From Cylicocyclus nassatus (lineage: Eukaryota; Nematoda; Chromadorea; Rhabditida; Strongylidae), in NCBI GenBank assembly GCA_958299035.1, contig CATQJL010000112.1, forward strand, positions 67,425,117-67,489,116: DNA of 64,000 nucleotides. The letters run 5' to 3'. The position numbers were made by a program, and so were the translations under genes. The notes beneath the pieces were generated by a model. The model made no database searches, was not told the origin of the DNA, and saw only the letters and a program-made list of their open reading frames with translations. Positions 42,932 through 53,779 of the stretch are shown here, piece by piece. How positions within the stretch are numbered: position 1 is the first letter of the stretch; the number at the start of each line of letters is the position of its first letter.

Positions 42932-44403
42932 GAAGCAGAGGCGTTGGATTCGATCGGTACAACCAGGGAAACGAAACCTGTGGATGCATTTTGCCTCAAA
43001 GCCTGAGAGGCTTCTATTGGTTAAGGATTTTTTGCATTGCCTGTATTGTTCTGCATTTCATAATTGATATTAAGTTGAGTAGCGTAGATGACAGGCGTTC
43101 ATTTGACAGCTCTAGTGGGTGCCAAAATCTTGAGAATTTGTTAAAGGTTTAAAGCAAACATTTAGCATAGATCTTTCATAAGACAAAAATTTGGAATTTA
43201 GGGCTAGCTACATGTTGCTTTATTCAGAGAAAGCGAAATTGGGAGACACTTCAAAAATTGCTATACCTTCAAATCGCCTTATTTTTTCACGCTATGTCAC
43301 CATAGTCAAATTGATGTATCGCTTCGCCTTCGCAAGATTTTGGCGAGAAATGTATCATGTATAATTTATTTGTATCAGTCTTTAAATGTGCCATGTGTTG
43401 CATTTTGTTGCAAGTTTGCAACCTTTATCCTAGTCTATATCTCTTTTGCAATTCTATTGGCTTTCCCTACTATATTTTATCTTCCCGGTTCTTTTCCGTG
43501 TGCGCATACCACTTTGTATTGTGATCTTGCATTTTCGCTTAAGCTCTCTTTCACTGGGTTAATTTTCTGGTGAATCAATGCCTTTGATCTGTACATTTCT
43601 TATATTTAGGTCAGTTCTGCTTACATGTAAATAAACTTTATGGCGTCATACGTTTTGTGATAAGGAAAAGAGCAACCTCAAGAAGTAGTGATTATGCGGA
43701 AAAACGTTTGAGCCGTAAATGGTCCAGTTATTAGGCTTTCGTGAATTGTCGCTTTTCGATTACAGTCCGTGTCAATCACATGCTCTTTTTCCCGTAAATG
43801 CAGTGAGCTTCGCGCCACGTCGCGCGCGTATGACTCGGGCATTCAAGTGGGCCTTATCGATTGGAGGTCCGCATGCAGGATCCTTGCGTTGCGCATGCGT
43901 AGTTCCCATGCGAAAGGGAGTACGTAATTGACATCGACTGTAACTTGATAGAGAAGCTAATTTAGAGCTTCAAACACAACCAAAACATATAAAAATATTA
44001 CCTGATCTCAGAAACCCATCATAAACCTGCGGATGAAGCAAAACTAGAGAATGCGTAAGATGTTTACAACCGAAAATAACAGTCATAATGTAAATTTGCA
44101 AAGTTTTCTATGTGGGGATTGTCTGCAGCATCTGTATCCTCGACCATCATGTGACACAAGCGACACTGAAGCTTCCATGCTTTCTGTCGTTTGTGATTAT
44201 TGACCAGTTTTTCTAGTGACATCAAGAATTTTTTTGCGGGGGAGAGTTAGTTAAGAAAGGCGTTACAACTTTGCCGATGCAGGCATTACATAACTATTGT
44301 TACCCAAAGATTTTGTAAAGCTACTAAGATATCCTCAAAGTTCGTTACTGGAGTTTTCGCAAAGCTCCAGAAAAATGAGAAACGCCTTCACGGACTTTAT
44401 TTA
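42932..44403. other. no gene seen
   Basis: AT-rich sequence after the CLN3 stop, including its probable 3' untranslated region. A GC-richer patch at about 43810-43925 has no supported ORF. Confidence 0.5.
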
Positions 44404-45202
44404 GACGATTGGGTAAGCGGTGTATACCGCGTGTATCCCTTCCCAGACGGTGAGATCTCTAAACCGCATTCCATATCTGCTATGACGTCATTCTGTAGGA
44501 GTTATAAAGGTTTTTTGGTGCAGTAGATAATGGCTTGGACTGCGGAGCTATACGTCGTGGGTTCGATTCCTCTGGGATGCTACCCATTTTGCATTTTTGT
44601 AAATTTTAGCAGGCAAGTTGCAAAACCTGTCGACATCAAAAAAAGTTGATTTTCACAATATGAAGTAATAATATATTTACATTAATTGGCACTGAACCAC
44701 CGTCTAACCTCTTCGACTAAGTAAGAGAGGACCATTTGTGGACAGAACATTGCAGTTGAGCAACATATTGTGCATCAAAAAATCGGCAAAGTCACCATCT
44801 TTGGTAGGTAACTGCTCCTCTCTATGTTAAGCATGAATTCGGAATTTTTCAATGTAAAGTTGAGTAAGGTATTTAATAAAAAAAAACTGAAAACGAGTAT
44901 TTTTAGGTTAGACGGTGGTACAGTGCTAATAAACGAAATATATTGCTCCATATTGTGAAAATCAACTTTCTTTTGATGTGGACAGGTTTTGCAACTTGCC
45001 TGCTAAAATTTACAAAAATGCAAAACGGGTAGCATCCCAGAGGAATCGAACCCAAGACGTATAACTCCGCAGTCCAAGCATATCCACTGCACCAAAAATC
45101 CTTTATAACTCCTCCAGAATGACGTCATAGCAGATATGGAATGCGGTTTAGAGATCACCATCTGGGAACGATATACGCGGTATACATCGCTTACCCAATC
45201 GT
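44404..45202. mobile_element. 800-bp foldback element whose arms carry a tRNA-like block
   Basis: The left arm (44404-44711) and right arm (44907-45202) are inverted copies: ACGATTGGGTAAGCG at the left outer end and CGCTTACCCAATCGT at the right; ACCGTCTAAC and GTTAGACGGT at the inner ends. Each arm contains GGTGCAGTRGATA, resembling an A box, and a perfect B box GGGTTCGATTCC, followed by TCTGGGATGC. The two arms have diverged by scattered substitutions. The 195-bp loop has no ORF. Confidence 0.8.
44519..44582 (+). repeat. tRNA-like sequence in the left foldback arm
   Basis: GGTGCAGTAGATAATGGCTT through GGGTTCGATTCCTCTGGGAT has A- and B-box-like motifs about 30 nt apart, as in tRNA genes and tRNA-derived SINE heads. 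The acceptor stem does not close properly, so I do not call a tRNA gene. The mirror copy on the minus strand is at about 45031-45094. Confidence 0.5.
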
Positions 45203-46535
45203 CACTGCGATCAAGTATCCTTCCCTTGTCAAGTCCAGCGGTGGAGCTTCGAAACCGTAAGAAGTGGAAGATGCCTCTCTTTATCATTAACACGTTGACG
45301 ACAGCGTGCATTTTTAACTATCTGCCTTGTGGAACAATTCCATCTACAGTAAGTTGAGTATTTTCAGCTGAAATCAAACAGGCCGTCATCTGCAGTATCC
45401 CTACAGTGATTTTGAGAAGCACCTAAAAAACGCGGAAGTAGTTTCTAGGAATAAAGCATAATAGAACTTCTAAAACCACAGTCATTGCATGACCATCATG
45501 TGGGTCACATTGTCGTCAATGTGTTAACCTTGAGCAATATCATTTCTGGCGACTTTCAGGACCAATGTTCGCAATGAAACCGCTCACGATAGACTTGTAA
45601 ACATATGACCTCTCCCGTGATAAAATAGACTAAATAGCGTGGATCAGAAAATCATTCATATGTAAGGCCTCGGACAGAGTTCACGTGATTTGATCGTCGC
45701 GATTCAATCGCTACAAGGCAAGTGTTACGAGCTCATTGCATGACGATCTTCTTTATCTCGGTTGTGGTAGTTAGTCACGATTAGTTGTGTAGGAGAACTA
45801 TCACAACCGATTTGCAAGAAGATCGGCATGCAGTGATATTGTTACAGTTGTCTTGTCGCGATCAATCGCAACAATCAAATCGCGTGAACTCTGCCCGAGG
45901 CCCAAAATGCTTCGCGCTTATTGTCCTCATAATTTGAGTCTGGGACATATGCAAGAAATCGGCAGGGTTGATTAATGCAAATCTTGATATTTATATACCA
46001 ATTCGGCTACTCGAAAAAATCAATGTATGGCTAAACTCATCTGGCAAGATACTAAAAGCAGTTCTTCTTCATTAAATGTAAGAGTTCTGTCTTTTTGCGA
46101 TCGTGATGACGTGGTCTTTTTTGTATCACCAACTCTTCGAAGAAAGCGTTTAATGTGAGCATTTATGTATCATGTCCTATTTTCACGAGTACAGTTCGTA
46201 TCCTTTTTTTTTATTCGACCAACCTGAGCACATCAAAGAATTTGCGGCATAAGTCTCTACCGTGCTGCTCTTTGCCTAAAGAGCATGGTGTGAAGAAGCG
46301 ACCATTTCGCGAGACTCAGTGGTGTTGCCTAGCTGCTTAAGTGAAAAAAAAAGAAAAAGGTGCGTCTTGTACTCTTGAAATTAGGGTAAAAACAAGTCAT
46401 CATAGGCTAAGCCGGCGCAAACCACTCTCTTTCTGTAAGCAAACTGCTTTCAGTTGTTACTGGCTCCATGCAAGGAAGACTTTCGTTCCCTAGGTTCTGC
46501 TTTTTCTCTTGCAGAAGCCATACCTCAGTGACGGA
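45203..46535. other. spacer with one MITE, no gene seen
   Basis: Apart from the 237-bp MITE at 45666-45902, no supported gene or repeat was recognised. Confidence 0.45.
45666..45902. mobile_element. 237-bp MITE related to family A
   Basis: The termini GGCCTCGGACAGAGTTCACG and the complement CGTGAACTCTGCCCGAGGCC form about 40 bp of imperfect inverted repeat, continuing through GATTTGATCGTCGCGATT. An inner palindrome (CGGTTGTGATAG region) extends the foldback. The pattern GG-C-CGG...TTCACGCGATTT is shared with 11753-11963. Confidence 0.7.
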
Positions 46536-47040
46536 CCCGGAGCTTCGAGCCCACCATTTGGTCCAACTTTCTTCCGCCGCTCTGTTATACAGCTGAAACT
46601 CAGGCCGGCACCGCAGCCACGTCGAAAGCTCTACTAGACCATTCGTGCTTGAACGTAGTCTCCTGAGGATGACCCGGCACAAACAACATTTCGTTGGACT
46701 CCGCAGTATGGATATGTGAAGAATGTTTGTCTTTGTAACCCATTGTATTACGTTGCGAAAGCGAAGCATCCATGGATCGGTTGCTTTAGGAAAAAACAGA
46801 CAACAGATGGACGCTAAGAACATCAGAGGTGGGTTTCCTGCGAATCAAAATGTCTCCGGGGAAGACTCCAATGAGATGGGCAGACATGTTCGTAGAATGG
46901 ATGGAACAAAATTACTTGGGCATGGTTTTCACACTCGGAACTCGTAGAAGCGACCACCGAGTTTGGCAAATATACAGCGCCATACCTCGAAAATTAGTTG
47001 ATCAAAAACGATTCTTTGTGTTTCCTTCAAATGTGAACAT
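46536..47040 (+). pseudogene. 3' fragment of a LINE (RTE-like) reverse transcriptase ORF
   Basis: Two plus-strand segments match the C-terminal end typical of nematode RTE-type LINE proteins. The first is CYTAETQAGTAATSKALLD (usual form YASETW...). The second is TDNRWTLRTSE...TPMRWADMFVEWMEQ...RRSDHRVWQI (usual form DNRWT...GRPPTRW.D.F). In-frame stops and loss of the intervening sequence show it is dead. The catalytic RT core is absent. Confidence 0.65.
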
Positions 47041-47360
47041 TCCTTGAAATCAGTACACTCGACATCATGCTAATCATGCAATTTCAGGTTGAATTTCGAA
47101 GCACAGTACACAGTAATTGAAAATGTGAAGTCACTGGGGTTTTAATGCATAATGTGCTTCACAATAACTTGGGAGTACGTGACTAGCATGACATTAAGTG
47201 TACTGATTAAAAGATCTCATAACTTTTTCCAGAGAACGGCATCACAGATATAGAAGAGATTTGGTCACCTCATCAAGACGCATTCAATGAGTTGCAGTTC
47301 ATTTCAGTTTGCCACCTTTAGCTGGGATCATTCCCATGAGTATAATAAGTAAGTGAGTAC

Positions 47361-47684
47361 CAGTGCCCCCCCCCCCCCGAGAATGGGTAGCGAAATTTTT
47401 GAAAGTTACTTAAATGTGCTATAAAAATGTGCAGAGGACTCGTTATTACTTGTAAACAATAAAAATAATTTTGAAAATATTCAAAAATTCAAATTAGCCT
47501 TGTAAAAAAATTTTTTTCGGAGGCGTGGCGCCCCTTTTTCTGAAATTTTGGGGTCAGGGGCCCGGAAAAATTTTGGGAAACATCCCAAAAAAATTTTCGG
47601 AGTGCGTGGCTGACGACACGCACCTTCATTAAAAAAATTCTTTGTCGCCCCCCCCCCCCCGCCGAGATCCTGGGTACGCCACTG
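47361..47684. mobile_element. hAT-type MITE (CAGTGGCGTA family), copy B, perfect 8-bp target duplication
   Basis: 324 bp beginning CAGTGCCCCC and ending TGGGTACGCCACTG. GTGAGTAC flanks both sides exactly (47353-47360 and 47685-47692). The interior has C-runs at both ends and TTGTAAAAAAATTTTTTTCG, shared with copies A and C. Confidence 0.88.
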
Positions 47685-48126
47685 GTGAGTACCTTTGTCG
47701 CTTTGAGCCGTTTCTTTGATCGCGATGTACCACTTTTGGCCTGGTGCACTGCGAATTTTAAGCAGTACAATCCAGATATCAGTGCTAAGTGTAAAAGGAA
47801 AGGTGGGAACATACAATGTAGGTTAGGGTGCGCAAGGACGGGTTTGGGCAAAAAGAAAAAGCAAGAGTTCGATCGCTTTGATTTGATCCCTCTGCTCGCT
47901 TACACATCATATGGCCTGCGCGGGGCCCTCGTAGCCAGCTAGTAATGGAGATATTCGAATAGGTTGAAGGACCTAAGCGGACTATAATAAGGGTGTTGCT
48001 CACTCTAGGCAATGTTGCTTGATAAAAATGAAGGTGCATGGGGGTAAACAATATAGCGCAAATGTATGATATCATTATCGTGACAATATATAAAGGCTTA
48101 GCATGCTTTTCAGTAGTTCATTCTTG

Positions 48127-48549
48127 ATGGCACTGTCGATTGAGCCCGCTGCAGCTCAGATCCCAGCCGGTGGTGGCAAATCAGCTCATACGCTAGCTAA
48201 TGTTGGCGAATCAAAGCTGATTTTCAAAGTCAAGTGCTCGAATAACAACGACTACAGACTGAAACCTGTTTTCGGATTTGTCGACGCCGCAGGAAATCTG
48301 CCGCTTGAAATCACCAGAACGGTAATCGTTGTTTATTTCCTACAACCTTGAGCAGACGTTTGAATCTTGACTTTAGCGCTTTCATGGTACAAATTTCAAT
48401 TCATATCTCAGGCTGGTGCACCAAAAGAGGACAAGTTGGTGATACAGTACGCTCAAGCTCCAGCTGATGCGACAGACGCACAAGCCGCCTTTCCGTCTAT
48501 CGCAGCCGATCAGATCCAATCGCTCACCGTCCCACTTTCGGCCACTTGA
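48127..48549 (+). CDS. sperm-specific MSP-domain protein (SSP type), 110 residues
   Basis: Small MSP-fold protein of the SSP (class P) group, expressed in nematode sperm, where MSP-type domains act in amoeboid motility and signalling. Exons 48127-48321 (65 codons) and 48412-48549 (45 codons plus stop), phase 0, canonical GTAATC...CTCAG intron. It starts MALSIEPAAAQIPAGGGKSA and contains FKVKCSNNNDYRLKPVFGFV and GAPKEDKLVIQY, all close to C. elegans ssp proteins. The upstream in-frame ATG at 48103 would add eight residues not seen in the family. It converges on the partner at 49268-49654. Confidence 0.93.
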
Positions 48550-49267
48550 TTCAATCAGATATTATGAGGAATTTTTGTCAGTTGGTGTATTGTGAAAGAT
48601 AAATATTGGCCACTGGCCGCACGTGAAGTCTTTTGTCCAGTGTATGATTCACTCCCAGATTCGTGCGGAGGCGCTGCGGTCTTTCCCGACTGTAAGGATA
48701 AGCTTGACTCTATGTCGTAACATTGTTTTTCGTTCTCTCGCTATAAGAAATTGAACGCTTTGAGTTGGTAAAACTCCGCCTTTACACAAATTTGGGAGCG
48801 GATGATACTTTGTCGCTGAAGAACTATGCAACTTGGGCTCTGGATGGAACCTCTTGAATGGCATGCTGTTTCTGCGGTACTGCGGAGCAGTGCTTCGTAG
48901 TTGTGGCAGAAAAGCACGTGTGCATAAGTTTCTTGGACTAAGGGAGACGAATGCCGCCATTAGATGCCGTGCGTACCTAGTACACGGTGAGAGTGGTACA
49001 TGCAATTGAATCGGCTGCCCGTAAAGGCGACCCTAATGACAATTTTCCTCGGCCCTATGTTGTAACCATTTAGGAATGTCTTTGGGCGTGGTATTGTACT
49101 CAACCGCCACGCTTTGATAACTATCCAGTTGCTCAGTGGTGTACAGGGCAACTTTACAAAACTTTATTTCGGCGTCGAATACAAAAATAATGCAGCGCAC
49201 AGCTAGACAGCAACAGTTGCTGAATTTTCTCTTCGGGAGAAACATAATCCTCGACGCCGAATGCGGA
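48550..49267. other. spacer between the convergent SSP genes
   Basis: No gene assigned. Minus-strand open segments at 48649-49005 and 49033-49245 read moderately like protein but match no family I can name and lack splice or start context. They may be a retroelement relic. Confidence 0.35.
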
Positions 49268-49654
49268 TCACGCAGTAGCCGTCAAAGGCAGTGTGACAGA
49301 CTGGATCTGATCTGGAGGAATTGACGACCAAGCCGTAGTTGGATCTGTGGCATCCGCAGGAGCTGGACCGTATTGTATCACTGCTTTGTCCTCCTTTGCT
49401 GGACCTTCCTGCAAATAGAAGGATGGAGAAAATGCACTTACCAAAAGGAGCGAACCCACCAGTCGAGTGACTACTAGATCGATCTTCCCACCCGCATCAA
49501 CGAACGAATATACGGGATTCATGCGGTATTCGGTATTGTTCGTGCACTTCACTTTGATGATTATCTTCGCCTCGCCGCCATTCGTTAGTGAGTGCGTTGA
49601 TGTGCCTCCCGCCGCTGGTACCGTACATGCTGGTGGATCCACTGTTAACGACAT
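49268..49654 (-). CDS. sperm-specific MSP-domain protein (SSP type), 111 residues
   Basis: Exons 49460-49654 (65 codons) and 49268-49408 (46 codons plus stop). The intron falls after codon 65, exactly as in the paralogue at 48127. It starts MSLTVDPPACTVPAAGGTST and contains IIIKVKCTNNTEYRMNPVYS and AKEDKAVIQYGPAPADATD. The two proteins are clearly paralogous but well diverged, so the duplication is not recent. The genes are tail to tail, 718 bp apart. Confidence 0.93.
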   Translation of the reverse strand: MSLTVDPPACTVPAAGGTSTHSLTNGGEAKIIIKVKCTNNTEYRMNPVYSFVDAGGKIDLVVTRLVGSLLLVSAFSPSFYLQEGPAKEDKAVIQYGPAPADATDPTTAWSSIPPDQIQSVTLPLTATA

Positions 49655-51977
49655 GATGAGTACGAATGAAAGCATGTTACCAAGTTATAGGCTTTTATAC
49701 ACCAAAAATCCCTATTTGTTTGATAAGATATCAGAATTGGATGATAAACATGGGCGCTGAGTTAAAATGAGAATGAGAAGCTGATACTTTCTGAGGGATT
49801 CTAAGGTTATATTTTTAACACAAAAAGTGAGCCCTCATATTTACTTGCGTAACGATGACTGCTCCAATGCTCTGCACGCAAAACTACTGGCTTCCAATTT
49901 AGGATTATGACGCTTGAGGTCGATATAGTTGGCATCGTTGCCCTTTAACCTTTATGTATGCTTTCGTAATTTTCTTTTCATGGCATCTCTAGCACCTAGT
50001 TCTTGCTTCCACCACGCGTTCAAGCAAGTCGACACACCTGCGTGACGTTTCGTCTCTCTGATCTTGTTTATAAGAAGGTGTAGTCACTTTCTTTATTCTA
50101 AACTTAACTTTGCGCTTGAATGTGTTGCGGGAAGGTGTCGCGGATTGGGCTAACGGCTTCTGAAATCTGTGAGTCGGCACTGGCGTGAGGAGGTAGGATC
50201 CATGTAAGAGGGCTCTATACCAGAGTGCATCTTCGCGCGATGGTTTGTTTCATGATAGCACTCTAATACAACTAAACGGATTGGTCAGTTGTCTCGCCAA
50301 GGACAGCGCCACCAAGTCCAAGCTCTACAGCTCTTTGGGAGTAAATATGCTCAAAGGCAGCGGCTAGGCAGGTTCTTGACTTGAAGTTTTTTTGCTTACC
50401 TGGGGTAATTCGAAGCGCTGATTCCGAAAATCCACCTTGAACAGCGCGAAAACGGCGAAAACCACCATTTCCCAAGGCCTCACATTTTGAATTTGGACGA
50501 GTGGAGCCGTCCCGCTATAATTAGAGAGGCAGAATCGTTGCGGGACCGTCGCAGTTATAACTTTGCGGCATGCCTTCTCTGACGGGTCAGGGAGAATCGC
50601 AAGCTTGTCCGCGCGTACTAGAATGGCTTGCGCGTGACGGGTCTAGGGGTAGTTTTTGAGGCAAGGGCAGCATGCTGCGCGCTCGGACCTGCTCTATTCC
50701 CATGTTTGGGGTGCAAGCAACCTTCCATGTTGAAAATTCGGGATGATCGGTTTCGGTGAGCTGCTGCCTTTAACTCCGTTAGACGTGTGGTGTATGATCA
50801 GACGCTGGATGAGAACAGACCGCTAACCAGGTTCTGCTTATGACAAGTCTGCCTCTGTGGTGGATGAGCGCTTCAAGAACAACAGGTGAGGGGCGAGGCA
50901 ACGCGAGGACCCGCATCGTGGACAAGTGCGGCGGTCGCGGGCTTTCTTGAGTTAATCGCGCAATCCTCGACAATGTGGGCCAAAATTTTTCCTTATTTGA
51001 GGTATCTTTTGAGATATTGACCGCTTATTGCCTCGAGCTCGAGGTTTTTTCAATGTCCAAGAGTTTTCTACATTCTAATTTGTACGGAGTTCTAAACAAA
51101 AAGAAAATGCGCAGGAATGAGGTGCGAAAGAAGAAACAACAGTTGTACGAAACCTAAAATGCGGGCCATTTGGCCTCCACGCGCCACCATTTTCTGTAAA
51201 TTTGGGGACGATTAAAAAGCAACTTAGTCCTCCCCGTATACTGGTGTGGATACACGTCCGAGACGGTCGCCGTTGAGGTCCTTTTACACACAGTTTTCAC
51301 TTCGCTGCTTATGTTGTAAGGTGACTGAGCTGCAGATCTTCTGTGCACTACATAAGAGTGAATCAAAAGCAAATTGGCATTCGATGCGTAGAATGTCTCC
51401 ATGTTAAGCTCATACTCACTGCAATGTTAGCGCGGTCTAAAAAATTTTATTGGAGGGGAGGGGAAGGAAGGGTTGAGATGTTTCGCTTACTTAGAATCTT
51501 AGCATTGTTGTCAATATTCTTTAGTTTTGTGTGGCATACACGGGTTTGTCATGGTGGCGTTTACCCCCACTGGCCTAAAACGCAAGGCTTACCTCACCCG
51601 ATACGACCAAATCGCGACGTCCACGCTACTTGGAGTTTTGCCACATTCTCTTCGTCGTGAGCGGTTTTCAAATGCATAGGAGCAAATAATTATTTGTGTA
51701 AAAGTTCTACAAGCAATAACTTTGCGTGAATGGAAGCCATCGGTCTAATTTCGGAGATGCTAAAGTAAAGCAAGGGTTAGCGGAGTTAACCACCAGTCAT
51801 TTTTTACCCCTCGCGGCAAGTGTAAATTTTTCACATACGACAGCTGACATTCATACATGCACTTAAATGAGATTGGAAACAGCTTCGTTTTATTTGGTCA
51901 AAATCCCTTGGCATCGAAATCCTATAGGCACTTTTAGGCTGTAGAATAATCTTCGAAATTTCCTCTATTTTATATAT
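49655..51977. other. no supported gene; possible unclassified repeats
   Basis: A GC-richer block (about 50480-50960) and short minus-strand frames (49989-50180, 50272-50475) look repeat-derived. CTCTATACCAGAGTG at about 50213 recurs at 35083, with a variant at 62570, suggesting a dispersed repeat terminus. Nothing could be defined with clear ends. Confidence 0.35.
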
Positions 51978-52325
51978 AAAGCTGAATGTCTGTTTGTCTG
52001 TACGTCTGTATGTCTGTATGTATGTACGTATGTTCCGAATAGAAAATTCCATTTTTGAACCGATCGAGACCAAACTTAGCACACATACACTTCGGGCCCC
52101 GGCGGGTGTCATAGGCTACTTTTCGTTATCGATCGATATCGATTTTATCGATTTTTTGCAAAATTTGAGCTACGGGGCTGGGAGTTGGCAGGGGGGTAAT
52201 CGAGCATGCTGATCACCCCCACCCGCCGGGGCCCGAAGTGTATGTGTGCCAAGTTTGGTCTGGATCGGTTAAGAAATGGAATTTTCTTTTCGGAACATAC
52301 GGCGGAGCCGGGTAAGCCAGCTAGC
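51978..52325. mobile_element. palindromic interspersed repeat (HINE-like), fuller copy
   Basis: It starts with TCTGT-type microsatellite (TGTCTGTTTGTCTGTACGTC) and ends GCCGGGTAAGCCAGCTAG. Between these lies a long inverted repeat. TCCGAATAGAAAATTCCATT through CTTCGGGCCCCGGCGGGTG (to 52108) pairs with CACCCGCCGGGGCCCGAAG through AATGGAATTTTCTTTTCGGA (about 52220-52305). The core is ATCGATCGATATCGATTTTA. A degenerate copy is at 15250-15890. The CTAG-type 3' end fits Helitron-derived elements, but the family is not proven. Confidence 0.6.
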
Positions 52326-52472
52326 TTTTCATAAGAGAGCATGCCATGTCAAAAAAGACAGGTTTAAAAAAAATGGGGGGAGGGGGAGCCAACATGTTGG
52401 ATAGGTTGTGACAGCCATATGCGCTGCGAAGGTCAAATCTTTTTCATATTCCATATCTACGCTATGATGGTA

Positions 52473-53018
52473 TCTACTCAGACAATCGATCGGACCCCTC
52501 CGCCGGACCCTCGAAAACTGCCAGGGTCGCGCCGGACCCAGTTGACCAATGAGAGAAGGGCAAATGGGCGGTCCATCGCGGTGGCATCACTGGCAGGCAA
52601 ATGGGAGGCTTCTCCGGCCCTGCTGCAAAGGTCCGCCATTTCTCCGGCGCGACTCTGCCAGATTTGACGGACTCCGCGCCGCAGAGGTCTGCGCGGCGCG
52701 TGTCCGCCAAATTTGGAAGACACGCGCCGGAGAAAATCGGAGGGGTCCGGAGCAGAAATGGGAGGTATCCGGAGCAGAAAATGGGAGGTATCCGGAGCAG
52801 AAAATGGGGGGTATCCGGAGCAGAAAATGGGGGGTATCCGGAGCAGAAGATGGGAGGTCTCCGGAGCAGAAAATGGGAGGTATCCGGAGCAGAAATGGGA
52901 GGTATCCGGAGCAGAAAATGGGAGGGCTCCGCCGGACAAATGGGAGACCCACCGCTGGGGATACGCCGCGACCCTGCCACTTCTCCGGCGGAGGGGTCCG
53001 ATCCGCTGTCTGAGTAGA
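52473..53018. mobile_element. 546-bp inverted-repeat element with internal tandem repeats
   Basis: TCTACTCAGACA...GATCGGACCCCTCCGCCGGA at the left matches the complement at the right (TCCGGCGGAGGGGTCCGATC...TGTCTGAGTAGA). TA abuts CTCAGACA on both sides, as expected for Tc1/mariner-type MITEs. The long open frames here in several frames come from the internal repeats and are not genes. Confidence 0.7.
52735..52935. repeat. tandem repeats of about 22-24 bp within the MITE
   Basis: About eight units of GGAGCAGAAAATGGGAGGTA followed by TCC, with small variants (AAATGGG or AAAATGGGG), run without interruption. Differences in unit length are mostly one A or G. Confidence 0.85.
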
Positions 53019-53116
53019 AACTTGGAAAAACCGCTGGGAGCTCTGTACGCCCTAATTCCTACTGTTCGAGACCATTTTCAATCCAATTGAACATATAGCT
53101 TCAAAAGAAAAACTTT

Positions 53117-53467
53117 ATGTGCGACATATTGACAGCCGCTGGAGTACTGTATACTGTATGCTTATTGCCAGCTATCGTTCATCTTGGCATACATCCTAGC
53201 GGTATTTCATCGATTATCAGCTTTCCGGACCACTTCCTGTACCTTCCAATCTCGCATCTTCATGTGCACCCTCCTAGTCTGGTCTTGACGTTCACTTTTT
53301 CAGTACCTTTTGCATCATATTCGGATGGGTCAACGACGGAGTGTAAGCGGGGGTTGTCTAGTTGTATAACGGTTTCAACCGGATCGATAGACTACACGAA
53401 TCGAACGACTAATAATTTATCTCAGAAAACGGCAATGAACAACAAGAAACAAGAATGCGTAACTTGA
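53117..53467 (+). CDS. unrecognised open frame, doubtful
   Basis: 116 open codons with two hydrophobic stretches near the start (ILTAAGVLYTVCLLPAIVHL). There is no acceptor, no family and ordinary composition. Its 3' half overlaps the solo-LTR candidate, so it is probably not a gene. Confidence 0.12.
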   Translation: MCDILTAAGVLYTVCLLPAIVHLGIHPSGISSIISFPDHFLYLPISHLHVHPPSLVLTFTFSVPFASYSDGSTTECKRGLSSCITVSTGSIDYTNRTTNNLSQKTAMNNKKQECVT

Positions 53468-53750
53468 ACAAGGCTTAACAACGAAACGACGGGCTTTACC
53501 CTCTTCGACCACTTCGGCAGGCTTACTGGTTACTCTCTATCTGAGGGCGAGGTCCGCCTCTCTTCGACGAATTAAGCTCCCGCTAGCGCTTCCTCGGCGC
53601 ACTCTGAGACTCCCCCCTGACTCTCGGTATTTATACCCTGCCGATGGGGTCAGCGCGGGCTTTTCTTCCCGCCACTGAAGATCGGTAGGTCGGTGATCCG
53701 CGCCCTCTGACAGGAGTACTGGGTGCTATACCATGTATACCATGTAGCAC
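53380..53750 (-). repeat. solo-LTR candidate
   Basis: Read on the minus strand, this block begins TGGGTGCTACATGGTATACA with an inner palindrome (GGGTGCTA...TAGCACCC). It has a GC-rich stretch, a good TATA box in GGGTATAAATACC (about 53620-53632), and then a transcribed-leader-like region with CTCAGATAGAGAGTAACC. The U3-TATA-R layout suggests an isolated retrotransposon LTR. No target duplication or second LTR was found, so the boundaries are rough. Confidence 0.4.
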
Positions 53751-53779
53751 CCAGAAGAGCACTGTATTATACGTTTCTC

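Noticed and set aside
44519..44582. Functional tRNA gene
   Set aside because: The A and B boxes are present, but the acceptor and other stems do not close, and the block is part of a repetitive foldback.
46407..46823. 138-codon minus-strand frame
   Set aside because: It is the complement of the LINE 3' fragment, whose plus-strand translation matches known RTE C-terminal motifs.
52474..53090. Overlapping open frames of 120-168 codons on both strands
   Set aside because: They arise from the tandem 22-24 bp repeats in the MITE, with proline- or glycine-rich periodic translations and no gene signals.
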